Positions 1-6,527 of a DNA stretch of 6,697 bases are shown in pieces. Within the stretch, counting starts at the first letter, position 1, and each line of letters opens with the position of its first letter. Source of the stretch: Sphingomonas sp. (GTDB taxonomy: Bacteria > Pseudomonadota > Alphaproteobacteria > Sphingomonadales > Sphingomonadaceae); assembly GCA_019747165.1 (NCBI GenBank), contig JAIERC010000202.1, forward strand, positions 1 to 6,697, read 5' to 3'. The notes beneath the pieces were generated by a model, which made no database searches, had not been told where the DNA came from, and was given only the letters and a program-made list of their open reading frames with translations. Both the position numbers and the translations under genes were made by a program.

Positions 1-392
1 GCTTTGGCGGATTTCTGATGGGTCGCGAAGTGGCCCGGCACATGGTGCCGCGCGGCCGTGGCACCATCATCTTCACCGGCGCGACGGCATCCTTGCGCGG
101 CGGCAGCGGCTTTTCGGCCTTTTCGGGCGCGAAAGCCGCACTGCGTATGTTGGCACAAAGCATGGCACGCGAGCTGGGGCCAAAGAATATCCATGTCGCC
201 CACACCATCATCGATGGTGCGATCGACACCGATTTCATCGCCCAGCGCATCGACGACATTCAGGCAGCGCGCGATGCTGACTCCATTTTATCGCCGGACG
301 AAATTGCCAAAAACTATGTCATGTTGCACCATCAAGCGCGGACCGCCTGGACGCATGAACTCGACCTAAGGCCCTGGACGGAGCGTTTTTGA
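1..392 (+). CDS. SDR-family oxidoreductase-like protein, 5'-truncated, with degenerate active site
   Basis: This is the C-terminal part of a short-chain dehydrogenase/reductase. The reading frame is open to the window edge (codons from base 3), so the N-terminal cofactor-binding glycine motif lies outside and the ATG at 18 is an internal Met. Visible SDR features are a beta-strand ending in IIFTGATAS (about 66-92), an active-site helix FSGAKAAL (120-143), and ARELGPKNIHVAHTIIDGAIDT, the usual post-active-site strand. In the YxxxK motif the Lys is present (132-134), but Tyr is Phe (120-122). Thirteen residues upstream, where the catalytic Ser normally sits, there is Ala (81-83). The fold is therefore SDR, but classical Ser-Tyr-Lys chemistry looks impossible. 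My recollection is that annotated bacterial SDRs with a similar FxxAK helix exist, so this may be a subfamily trait rather than decay. The substrate is unknown. It is probably co-transcribed with the next gene, one base downstream. Confidence 0.88.
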   Translation, partial: FGGFLMGREVARHMVPRGRGTIIFTGATASLRGGSGFSAFSGAKAALRMLAQSMARELGPKNIHVAHTIIDGAIDTDFIAQRIDDIQAARDADSILSPDEIAKNYVMLHHQARTAWTHELDLRPWTERF

Positions 393-393
393 C

Positions 394-993
394 ATGAGCA
401 AGACCGTTGAATTCATCTTCGATTTCGCCAGTCCAAATGCGTATCTCGCACACAAGGTCCTGCCGTCTGTGATCGCGCGGACTGGCGCAACCGTCACCTA
501 CACCCCATGCCTGCTCGGCGGCATCTTTCGCGCGACCAACAACCGCGCGCCGATGGTGCAGTTTGCCGATGTCCCAGCAAGGATGGCGTATGAACGGCTG
601 GAAATGCAGCGCTTCATCGCCGCCCATGGCCTAACCCGCTTCACCATGAATCCGCATTTCCCGGTCAACACGCTGACTCTGATGCGCGCGGCGATCGTCG
701 CCAGCGAAGCGGGAACGCTGGGCCGTTTCATCGACATCGGCTTAGATGCGATGTGGGAGGCGGGCGAGAATATGGCTGATCCAGTGGTGATTGTCCGGGT
801 GCTCGACGCGCACGGTTTTGACGGGACGGCGATGATCGCCCGCACGCAGGAACAAGCAATCAAGGACCGGCTAGTCGCAAACACCGAAGCCGCCGTTGCC
901 CGCGGTGTGTTCGGCATCCCAAGCTTCTTCGTTGGCGACGCACTGTATTTTGGCAAGGACCGGCTGGCCCAGGTCGAAGCGGCACTCGCCTGA
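394..993 (+). CDS. DsbA-fold 2-hydroxychromene-2-carboxylate isomerase family protein (kappa-GST-like)
   Basis: The 199-residue product has the usual length for the 2-hydroxychromene-2-carboxylate isomerase/kappa-class GST family. It begins with a thioredoxin-like strand and the family signature FDFASPNAYLA. Ser13 lies where NahD-type isomerases use Ser to activate glutathione, in place of the CxxC of true DsbA. An all-helical insertion follows. The C-terminal thioredoxin half contains GVFGIPSFFVGD with the cis-Pro at residue 176, and ends in a GKDRL helix. No signal peptide is seen, so it should be cytoplasmic. Family members isomerise 2-hydroxychromene-2-carboxylate in naphthalene degradation, but most genomic homologues have untested substrates and no aromatic-degradation genes are visible here. 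It starts one base after the SDR stop, and a GGACGGAG stretch about 10 bases upstream can serve as ribosome binding site. The general family call is firm; the specific isomerase activity is not. Confidence 0.9.
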   Translation: MSKTVEFIFDFASPNAYLAHKVLPSVIARTGATVTYTPCLLGGIFRATNNRAPMVQFADVPARMAYERLEMQRFIAAHGLTRFTMNPHFPVNTLTLMRAAIVASEAGTLGRFIDIGLDAMWEAGENMADPVVIVRVLDAHGFDGTAMIARTQEQAIKDRLVANTEAAVARGVFGIPSFFVGDALYFGKDRLAQVEAALA

Positions 994-1003
994 ACGCACC
1001 AAC

Positions 1004-1040
1004 TTGGCGAGTAGCCCACCCAAGCCTATACCTAGTCGCC
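1004..1040 (+). promoter_or_regulatory. Candidate sigma70-type promoter of aroQ-accB-accC, with an imperfect inverted repeat
   Basis: TTGGCG (1004-1009) and TATACC (1027-1032) are separated by 17 bases, a reasonable -35/-10 pair. They lie in the only sizeable gap upstream of aroQ and would start transcription near 1039, about 25 bases before its ATG. An imperfect inverted repeat, GGCGAGTAG (1006-1014) with CTAGTCGCC (1032-1040) and one central mismatch, spans the same stretch. It could be an operator or a weak stem. The call is by eye only. Confidence 0.35.
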
Positions 1041-1063
1041 TAGACCACACCCAAAGGGGCAGC

Positions 1064-1498
1064 ATGGCCGACACGATCTTTGTCCTCAACGGGCCAAACC
1101 TCAACCTGCTTGGGGCGCGGGAACCAGAAATCTACGGCCACGACACGCTCGACGACATTGCCGGGATGCTGGAAGATCGGGCGCGCGACCTGAATCTGAT
1201 CATCGACATGCGCCAGTCCAATCACGAAGGCCATTTGATCGACTGGATGCATGAAGCGCAGGCGATGGGGGCAAAGGCTGTCTTGCTGAATGCGGCCGGC
1301 TTTACTCACACATCAGTGGCGCTGCATGATGCGATCAAAGCCGTTTCCACGCCAGTGATCGAGGTGCATTTGTCGAACCCCCATGCCCGTGAGGAATTTC
1401 GGCATATCAGCCTGGTCGGACAGGTGGCACGGGGGACAATCGCGGGCTTTGGCGCGCTATCCTATCTGCTGGCGCTTGAAGCGGCGGCGCGGTTCTGA
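1064..1498 (+). CDS. aroQ: Type II 3-dehydroquinate dehydratase
   Basis: This enzyme converts 3-dehydroquinate to 3-dehydroshikimate, the third step of the shikimate pathway, in the cytoplasm. The type II enzyme is a small flavodoxin-like dodecamer using anti-elimination, unrelated to AroD. The 144-residue product matches the family length and has every key residue: GPNLNLLG (residues 10-17), Arg19 and Tyr24 on the active-site lid, Asn76 and His82 in NAAGFTHTSVAL, His102 in EVHLSN, and Arg109/Arg113 in HAREEFR. Tyr24 and Arg19 carry the same numbers as in the Mycobacterium tuberculosis enzyme, which supports the start at 1064. A strong AAAGGGG ribosome binding site (1053-1059) lies four bases upstream; the frame is open further upstream, overlapping the preceding gene, but that extension shows no family similarity. 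accB follows after 37 bases with no terminator-like structure, so the gene probably heads an aroQ-accB-accC operon, an arrangement common in proteobacteria. Confidence 0.97.
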   Translation: MADTIFVLNGPNLNLLGAREPEIYGHDTLDDIAGMLEDRARDLNLIIDMRQSNHEGHLIDWMHEAQAMGAKAVLLNAAGFTHTSVALHDAIKAVSTPVIEVHLSNPHAREEFRHISLVGQVARGTIAGFGALSYLLALEAAARF

Positions 1499-1535
1499 CA
1501 GGACGTCGGGTCAAGACGGGGAAAAGGGGACGAGT

Positions 1536-2024
1536 ATGGCAGATGTGACGGGTGCAGACGAAGGGCCGATGCGAATTGATGTGTCACTGGTGCGCCAACT
1601 CGCCGAGCTGCTTGATGAAACGCAGCTGACCGAGATCGAGGTCGAAGACGGCAATCGGCGCGTGCGCGTCGCCCGGACAGTGACCGTTGCTGCAGCCGCA
1701 GCGCCGATGCCACATTATGCGCCAGCGCCAGCCCCTGCCGCTCCTGCCGCCGCACCTGCGATGATCGAAGCCGCCACTGCGCCATCAACCGCCAACGCCG
1801 TCAAATCGCCAATGGTCGGCACGGTCTATCTTTCGGCAGAACCTGGCGCAAAGTCATTCGTGGCGGTGGGCGACAAGGTCGCGGCCGGCGCGACGCTGGT
1901 CATTGTCGAAGCGATGAAAGTGATGAACCCAATCATCGCGCCGTCAGCTGGCACCGTTACCGCGATTCTGGTCGAAAACGGTCAGCCAGTCGAATTTGAT
2001 CAACCTCTCGTCGTCGTCGAGTAA
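1536..2024 (+). CDS. accB: Biotin carboxyl carrier protein of acetyl-CoA carboxylase (BCCP)
   Basis: BCCP carries the biotin that shuttles CO2 from biotin carboxylase (AccC) to carboxyltransferase (AccAD) in the first committed step of fatty-acid synthesis. The 162-residue product has an N-terminal helical region (RIDVSLVRQLAELL, then LTEIEVEDGNRRVRVAR). A flexible Ala/Pro-rich linker follows at about residues 50-87, then a C-terminal biotinyl domain. The acceptor Lys128 sits in EAMKVMNPI. The insert AEPGAKSF before VGDKV corresponds to the 'thumb' that distinguishes AccB from other biotinyl and lipoyl domains. I chose 1536 because AAAAGGGGA (1522-1530) is a good ribosome binding site just upstream. 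A later ATG at 1569 (MRIDVSLVRQ) would match shorter family members but lacks such a site. The coding frame extends upstream into aroQ only as an overlap artefact. accC starts one base after the stop. Confidence 0.97.
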   Translation: MADVTGADEGPMRIDVSLVRQLAELLDETQLTEIEVEDGNRRVRVARTVTVAAAAAPMPHYAPAPAPAAPAAAPAMIEAATAPSTANAVKSPMVGTVYLSAEPGAKSFVAVGDKVAAGATLVIVEAMKVMNPIIAPSAGTVTAILVENGQPVEFDQPLVVVE

Positions 2025-2025
2025 C

Positions 2026-3378
2026 ATGGCCCAGATCAAGAAGCTGCTGATCGCCAATCGTGGCGAGATTGCGCTGCGTATTCATCGTGCGTGCCATGAA
2101 ATGGGCATTGAGACGGTGGCAGTCCATTCGACAGCGGACAGCGACGCCATGCATGTCCGCCTAGCTGATCAAGCCATTTGCATCGGCCCGCCCGCCGCAA
2201 CCGAGAGCTATCTCAACATCCCCAACATCATCTCCGCCGCCGAAATTTCAGGCGCGGACGCGATCCACCCCGGCTATGGTTTCTTAAGCGAAAACGCCAA
2301 ATTCGCCGAAATCGTCGAAGCGCACGACATCATCTTTGTCGGCCCCAAGCCCGAACATATCCGCACCATGGGCGACAAGGTCGAAGCCAAGCGGACCGCA
2401 GGCGCACTCGGCCTGCCGCTCGTCCCCGGCTCCGACGGCGCGATCAGTGACATTTCCGAAGCTAAGGCGATTGCCGAGCGCGTTGGCTATCCCGTGATTA
2501 TCAAGGCGGCGTCAGGCGGCGGCGGGCGTGGCATGAAGGTTGTCACCAGTGCGACCGATCTCGAAACCCAGATGCAGCAGGCCGGCACTGAGGCGAAAGC
2601 CGCGTTCGGCGACGCGACCGTCTATCTCGAAAAATATCTGGGCAACCCACGCCATATCGAATTTCAGGTGTTCGGCGACGGCAATGGTAATGCCATCCAT
2701 CTTGGCGAGCGCGATTGTTCGCTCCAGCGCCGCCACCAGAAGGTACTCGAGGAGGCACCCTCCCCCGTGCTCGGTGCGGAAGACCGCGAGCGGATGGGCG
2801 GGGTGTGCGCCAAGGCGATGGCGGACATGGGCTATCGTGGGGCGGGCACGATCGAGTTCCTTTGGGAAAATGGCGAGTTCTATTTCATCGAAATGAATAC
2901 CCGGCTGCAGGTCGAGCATCCGGTGACCGAGGCGATCACTGGGCTCGATCTCGTCCGCGAGCAAATCCGCATCGCCGAGGGGCACCCGCTGACGCTGCGC
3001 CAAGAAGACGTGCACTTCCGCGGTCATGCGATCGAATGCCGCATCAATGCTGAGGACCCCCGCACCTTCGCCCCCTCGCCCGGGCTGGTAAAGCAGTTCC
3101 ATGCGCCGGGCGGCATGAATGTTCGCGTCGATAGCGGGCTCTATGCGGGTTACCGGGTGCCCCCTTATTATGACAGCATGATCGCCAAGCTGATCGTGTA
3201 CGGCACCACCCGCAACGGCGCGCTGCGTCGCTTGCGGCGCGCGCTGAAGGAGTTCGTGATCGAGGGGATGAAGACCACCATCCCGCTGCACCAGGCACTG
3301 CTCGACGAGCCTGATTTCCAGCAGGGCAACTACACGATCAAGTGGTTAGAAGAGTGGCTGGCGCGGCAGGAGGATTGA
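2026..3378 (+). CDS. accC: Biotin carboxylase subunit of acetyl-CoA carboxylase
   Basis: AccC uses ATP and bicarbonate to carboxylate the biotin on AccB. The 450-residue product is within one residue of the E. coli enzyme (449), with key residues offset by one. The N-terminal preATP-grasp domain begins KKLLIANRGEIALRI. The ATP-grasp domain has Lys160, the glycine-rich lid GGGGRGMK (164-171) and HQK with Lys239. Glu289, Asn291 and Arg293 lie in EMNTRLQVEHPVTE. The C-terminal biotin-carboxylase domain has Arg339 in ECRINAEDP. The start at 2026 gives the canonical N-terminus. An in-frame ATG at 1996 would overlap accB by 29 bases and add a Ser-rich decapeptide with no family counterpart. No strong ribosome binding site precedes 2026, so with a one-base gap translation is probably coupled to accB. 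That would help keep the two partners balanced. Confidence 0.98.
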   Translation: MAQIKKLLIANRGEIALRIHRACHEMGIETVAVHSTADSDAMHVRLADQAICIGPPAATESYLNIPNIISAAEISGADAIHPGYGFLSENAKFAEIVEAHDIIFVGPKPEHIRTMGDKVEAKRTAGALGLPLVPGSDGAISDISEAKAIAERVGYPVIIKAASGGGGRGMKVVTSATDLETQMQQAGTEAKAAFGDATVYLEKYLGNPRHIEFQVFGDGNGNAIHLGERDCSLQRRHQKVLEEAPSPVLGAEDRERMGGVCAKAMADMGYRGAGTIEFLWENGEFYFIEMNTRLQVEHPVTEAITGLDLVREQIRIAEGHPLTLRQEDVHFRGHAIECRINAEDPRTFAPSPGLVKQFHAPGGMNVRVDSGLYAGYRVPPYYDSMIAKLIVYGTTRNGALRRLRRALKEFVIEGMKTTIPLHQALLDEPDFQQGNYTIKWLEEWLARQED

Positions 3379-3385
3379 TCGAACG

Positions 3386-3430
3386 GCCCACGCGGTGCTG
3401 GCCTCGCGACATTGCCCTTCGCGCGTGGGC
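3386..3430 (+). other. 9-bp perfect inverted repeat with 27-base loop downstream of accC
   Basis: GCCCACGCG (3386-3394) is exactly complementary to CGCGTGGGC (3422-3430). It begins eight bases after the accC stop and ends 41 bases before the peptidase start. The loop is long and no T-run follows, so it is not a canonical intrinsic terminator. It could be a weak transcript-end structure separating accBC from the peptidase gene, or a protein-binding site. The rest of this 93-base gap shows no promoter I would defend. Confidence 0.3.
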
Positions 3431-3471
3431 ATGACAAAAATTCGGCCTACCAGAAACTAGGGAGAGATTTG

Positions 3472-5415
3472 ATGCGTATCGCAACCGCCCTGCTGCTTGC
3501 GGCCACTGCGGCCACACCGCTGATCGCGCAGGTCAAGACCCCAGAGCGGCCCGTGTCCGATCCGAAAGCGTTGACATCAGGCGAGAACCCATCTGCCGCA
3601 TCGGTACCGGTCGAAGATATTGGCACCACCCGTTCGCTGGGCGGCGCTGCCTGGAGCGCGGATGGCAAATCGATCTTCATCGCCACCAACCTGACCGGGC
3701 GGACCAATATCTGGCGCACCGACACAGCAGGCAGCTGGCCGATCCAGCTCACCCAATCAGAAGACTCGCAGGACGGGCTTGTCACGTCGCGTGACGGCAA
3801 ATGGGTGTATTTCGAACAGGACAAGGGCGGCAACGAATATACTGACATTTACCGCGTTCCCACCCGCGGCGGCGCGGTTGTCAACCTGACCAACACGCCC
3901 GATCGGCGGGAAGGAACGATGCTTGTCGCGCCTTCCGGCGGAACGATTGCGCTCGTCACCAAGCTAAAGTCCGAAGGCCAATCGAACCTCGCGGTCATGG
4001 ATAGCGACGGCAACATTCGCGCGCTGACCGCCGAAAAGGACCCTCAATTCGGCTGGAGTCCAGTTGCCTGGATCGATGGGAACCAGGCACTGATTGCCAA
4101 TCGCGACCGGGTCGACGGTGTCGTTGGTGAAGTTTGGCGGATTGACGTTGCGGATGGCAAGGCAACTCAGCTGCTTGGCAAGCCGGATACCGTCTTCTCG
4201 GCGAGCGATGCGATGGCTGACGGCGGAACCATCGCCATCACCAGCAATGACGCCACCGGCCAGCTCCATGCTGGGCTATATTCTGTCGCCACCAAAAGCT
4301 GGCGGTGGCTAAAACCAACGCCTTGGGAACAGACCAGCGGCATTTTTACGCGCGACGGGAAAGCGATGATCGTTCGCACCGCCGCCGATACCCGCACATC
4401 GCTGTCAAAGGTTGATGTTGCGACGTTGGCGGAAACACCGCTTGGGTTGCCACCCGGCGTCAACGGCTTCGTCGGTGGTGAACCGCTTGCACCAAATGGC
4501 CAATTGATGATGGTCAGCCATTCCGGTGCCGATTCGCCGAGCGACCTGTATCTGTACGACTTGGCCACCGGGCAAGTGCGGCCTGCGACGCAACTGGCCA
4601 TGGCGAGCCTGAGCCCGTCAAGCCTGCCGCGATCAACCGAAGTTGTTTATAAGAGCTTTGATGGCACGTTGATTAGTGCCGTTGTGACAATGCCCTATAA
4701 CTTGAAGCGGGACGGCACCAACCCCGCCATCGTCCTGCCGCATGGCGGTCCCACCAGTCAGGCGATTGATGGCTTTAGTCGCTATGCCGCTGCCTTCGCC
4801 AGCCGCGGTTATGTTACCATTCAGCCAAATTTTCGCGGCTCTACCGGCTATGGCAAGGCGTTTCAGGCCGCCAATTTCAAGGATTTGGGCGGCGGCGATC
4901 TGAAAGACACGATCGCCGCCAAACAGTTTCTGGTCGCCAGCGGCTATGTCGATGCCAAGCGCGTCGGCATTTTCGGTGGCTCTTATGGAGGGTTCATGAC
5001 GCTGATGGCGATTGGCCGCGCGCCCGATGAATTCGCCGCCGCGGTCCAGTGGTTCGGTATCATCAACTGGCGGACGATGTACCGCGATCAGGATGAAGTG
5101 CTAAAGGCCTATCAGCGCAGCCTGATTGGCACGCCCGACGCTAATCCCAAGGTCTATGACGCCGCATCGCCGCTGACCTATATCCGCGCTGCCAAGGCGC
5201 CGCTTCTCACCATCCAAGGCGAAAACGACATCCGCGTGCCGCGTGGCCAGGCGCAGGAGGTCAATGACATTTTGAAAGCCAAGGGCAATGTCGTCGAGAC
5301 GATCTTTTACCCAGCCGAAGGGCATGGATTTCGCAAGCGAGAGAACCAGCTCGATTCACTCCAGCGCACCGTCGCCTGGTTCGATACATATCTGAAAGCA
5401 ACACCGGCAAAGTGA
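3472..5415 (+). CDS. Secreted S9-family serine peptidase (prolyl oligopeptidase / acylaminoacyl-peptidase type)
   Basis: The 647-residue protein is an exported serine peptidase cleaving short peptides, probably in the periplasm. Residues 1-19 form a signal peptide (MRIATALLL core, cleavage likely after PLIA). About 55-380 is a TolB/WD40-like beta-propeller with repeats such as WSADGKSIFIATN and SRDGKWVYF, which in this family gates access to the active site. About 385-647 is the alpha/beta-hydrolase peptidase domain, with the oxyanion motif HGGP (424-427), FRGSTGYG (454-461), nucleophile Ser504 in GGSYGG, Asp586 in GENDIRVP and His618 in GHGF, so the triad is complete. The start at 3472 gives a clean signal peptide and follows AGGGAG (3459-3464). 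A TTG at 3412 extends the frame but would bury the signal peptide. Family members are dipeptidyl aminopeptidases or acylaminoacyl peptidases; specificity cannot be read from sequence. It is probably for nutrient peptide scavenging or turnover. Confidence 0.94.
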   Translation: MRIATALLLAATAATPLIAQVKTPERPVSDPKALTSGENPSAASVPVEDIGTTRSLGGAAWSADGKSIFIATNLTGRTNIWRTDTAGSWPIQLTQSEDSQDGLVTSRDGKWVYFEQDKGGNEYTDIYRVPTRGGAVVNLTNTPDRREGTMLVAPSGGTIALVTKLKSEGQSNLAVMDSDGNIRALTAEKDPQFGWSPVAWIDGNQALIANRDRVDGVVGEVWRIDVADGKATQLLGKPDTVFSASDAMADGGTIAITSNDATGQLHAGLYSVATKSWRWLKPTPWEQTSGIFTRDGKAMIVRTAADTRTSLSKVDVATLAETPLGLPPGVNGFVGGEPLAPNGQLMMVSHSGADSPSDLYLYDLATGQVRPATQLAMASLSPSSLPRSTEVVYKSFDGTLISAVVTMPYNLKRDGTNPAIVLPHGGPTSQAIDGFSRYAAAFASRGYVTIQPNFRGSTGYGKAFQAANFKDLGGGDLKDTIAAKQFLVASGYVDAKRVGIFGGSYGGFMTLMAIGRAPDEFAAAVQWFGIINWRTMYRDQDEVLKAYQRSLIGTPDANPKVYDAASPLTYIRAAKAPLLTIQGENDIRVPRGQAQEVNDILKAKGNVVETIFYPAEGHGFRKRENQLDSLQRTVAWFDTYLKATPAK

Positions 5416-5463
5416 CGCGTCGACCCTGTTTGTGGGTCCCAATGGATGGGGAAACCAAAATCA

Positions 5464-6432
5464 ATGCGTAAGTTTCTGGGCTGGCTGCTGATTGTTGTGC
5501 TGATCGCGGTCGGCGGCGCGATGCTGTATTTCCGTACCCCCGATACCGATCCCGTTGCGATGCGCGCCAAATATGGGGCGCCACCCTCGCAATTTGTCGA
5601 TCTCGGGGGCGGGCTGACCGTCCATTTGCGCGATACTGGCGCGCGGAGCGCGCCCGTGCTGATGCTGATCCACGGTTCCAACGCCGATCTCCACACCTGG
5701 GATGCCTGGGCAGAGCGGCTCGGCAAGCGCTACCGCGTCATCCGCTTTGATCTGCCCGGTCACGGCCTGACGGGCCCTAGCCCCAGCCGTGATTATAGTT
5801 CAGCCGCCTTTGTCGATGTGGTCGAAAAGGTCCGCGCCAAAATCGGCGTCGATCATATGATCCTCGCCGGCAATTCGATGGGCGGCGGCGTCGCCTGGCA
5901 TTATGCGCTGTCCTATCCCGAGCATCTGGCTGGCCTGATCCTGGTCGACGCGTCGGGCCAGCCCGAGCCCGGCAATCCGTCGCCACCGCTTGCCTTCCGG
6001 ATCGCACGGACCCCCGTCATCCGCAATTTGGCGGCGATGATCACCCCGCGCAGTCTGATCGCACAATCGCTGCCTGGTGCCTTTTATGACAAGCGCCTCG
6101 CCACCGATCAGCAGATCGATCGCTACTGGGAAATGCTGCGTTACCCCGGCAATCGCATCGCGACGATCGATCGCTTCTCCACCGCCCCCGATTATGCGAC
6201 CGACGCAAAGCTGGCGCGGGTCAAGACCCCGACCCTGATCCTGTGGGGTGAGAATGACGCGCTGATCCCGGTCTCCTCGGGCAAATGGCTCGCCCAGCGT
6301 ATCGCCGGCAGTCAGTTGATCGTCTATCCGAAAACCGGTCATATACCGATGGAAGAACGCGCCGATCAAAGCGCTGCCGATGCCTATCGCTTCATCGAAA
6401 CCAGGGCGCTCGCGCCGGTCATTGCCAAATAA
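5464..6432 (+). CDS. Membrane-anchored alpha/beta-fold hydrolase
   Basis: The 322-residue protein starts MRKFLGWLL. Its single hydrophobic segment (about residues 4-23) is preceded by Arg-Lys, which predicts an uncleaved N-in anchor with the enzyme in the periplasm. The remainder is a typical alpha/beta hydrolase: oxyanion HGS (70-72), FDLPGHG, nucleophile Ser138 in GNSMGGG, a cap region at about 165-235, Asp265 in LWGENDALIP and His293 in TGHIPMEE. The triad is complete. The fold covers lipases, esterases, epoxide hydrolases and dehalogenases. An Asn follows the HGS motif and the nucleophile is Ser not Asp, so dehalogenase or epoxide hydrolase activity is unlikely and an esterase-like activity is more probable. 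An in-frame ATG at 5446 adds six residues (MGKPKS); neither start has a clear ribosome binding site, and I preferred the one next to the anchor. It lies 48 bases after the peptidase gene and may share its transcript. Confidence 0.9.
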   Translation: MRKFLGWLLIVVLIAVGGAMLYFRTPDTDPVAMRAKYGAPPSQFVDLGGGLTVHLRDTGARSAPVLMLIHGSNADLHTWDAWAERLGKRYRVIRFDLPGHGLTGPSPSRDYSSAAFVDVVEKVRAKIGVDHMILAGNSMGGGVAWHYALSYPEHLAGLILVDASGQPEPGNPSPPLAFRIARTPVIRNLAAMITPRSLIAQSLPGAFYDKRLATDQQIDRYWEMLRYPGNRIATIDRFSTAPDYATDAKLARVKTPTLILWGENDALIPVSSGKWLAQRIAGSQLIVYPKTGHIPMEERADQSAADAYRFIETRALAPVIAK

Positions 6433-6462
6433 AACAATGCCGTTGAAGCGTTAGCCAGTGAC

Positions 6463-6486
6463 GGACCCGGTCGCGAGATCGGGTCT
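6463..6486 (+). terminator. GNRA-tetraloop hairpin after the hydrolase gene (possible terminator)
   Basis: GACCCGGTC (6464-6472) pairs with GATCGGGTC (6477-6485) around a GCGA loop. This gives nine pairs including one G-U, and a tenth G-U pair at 6463/6486. GCGA belongs to the stable GNRA tetraloop class. It sits 30 bases after the hydrolase stop and before the arsR promoter, where a transcript end is expected. No T-run follows (TACCAAAG), so intrinsic termination may be weak; 3'-end protection is an alternative. Confidence 0.5.
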
Positions 6487-6498
6487 ACCAAAGGCATA

Positions 6499-6527
6499 TT
6501 GACAGCTTTTCATTTCGATATTATTGG
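6499..6527 (+). promoter_or_regulatory. Promoter of the arsR-family gene
   Basis: A consensus -35 hexamer TTGACA (6499-6504) is followed after 17 bases by TATTGG (6522-6527). A better -10 sequence, TATTAT (6519-6524), would leave only a 14-base spacer. Either choice places the transcript start within a few bases of the ATG at 6538. The -10 and most of the spacer lie inside the inverted repeat at 6509-6542, so a repressor bound there would block RNA polymerase. Confidence 0.55.

Noticed and set aside
498..1019. A 173-codon minus-strand frame opposite the DsbA-fold gene
   Set aside because: It is Ser/Arg-rich low-complexity translation typical of antisense GC-rich frames, and the sense gene is clear.
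896..1063. Upstream extension of the aroQ frame into the preceding gene
   Set aside because: The added residues have no dehydratase similarity. The ATG at 1064 has a good ribosome binding site and gives family-standard residue numbering.
1735..1800. Ala/Pro-coding repetitive stretch in accB
   Set aside because: It is the normal flexible linker of BCCP, not an independent repeat element.
1996..2025. Earlier ATG for accC overlapping the end of accB
   Set aside because: It adds a Ser-rich decapeptide that comes from a TCG repeat in accB codons. The canonical AccC N-terminus begins at 2026.
2512..3291. A 259-codon open frame on the minus strand opposite accC
   Set aside because: It lies wholly antisense to a firmly identified gene. 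Its sequence resembles no family, and long antisense frames are expected in GC-rich, codon-biased DNA.
5422..5438. Small hairpin GACCC/GGGTC with a 7-base loop after the peptidase gene
   Set aside because: There are only five pairs and no T-run, and such a short repeat is expected by chance. It is too weak to call a terminator.
5800..6369. A 189-codon open frame on the minus strand opposite the alpha/beta hydrolase
   Set aside because: It is a shadow of the hydrolase reading frame with no recognisable domain, no ribosome binding site and no independent promoter.
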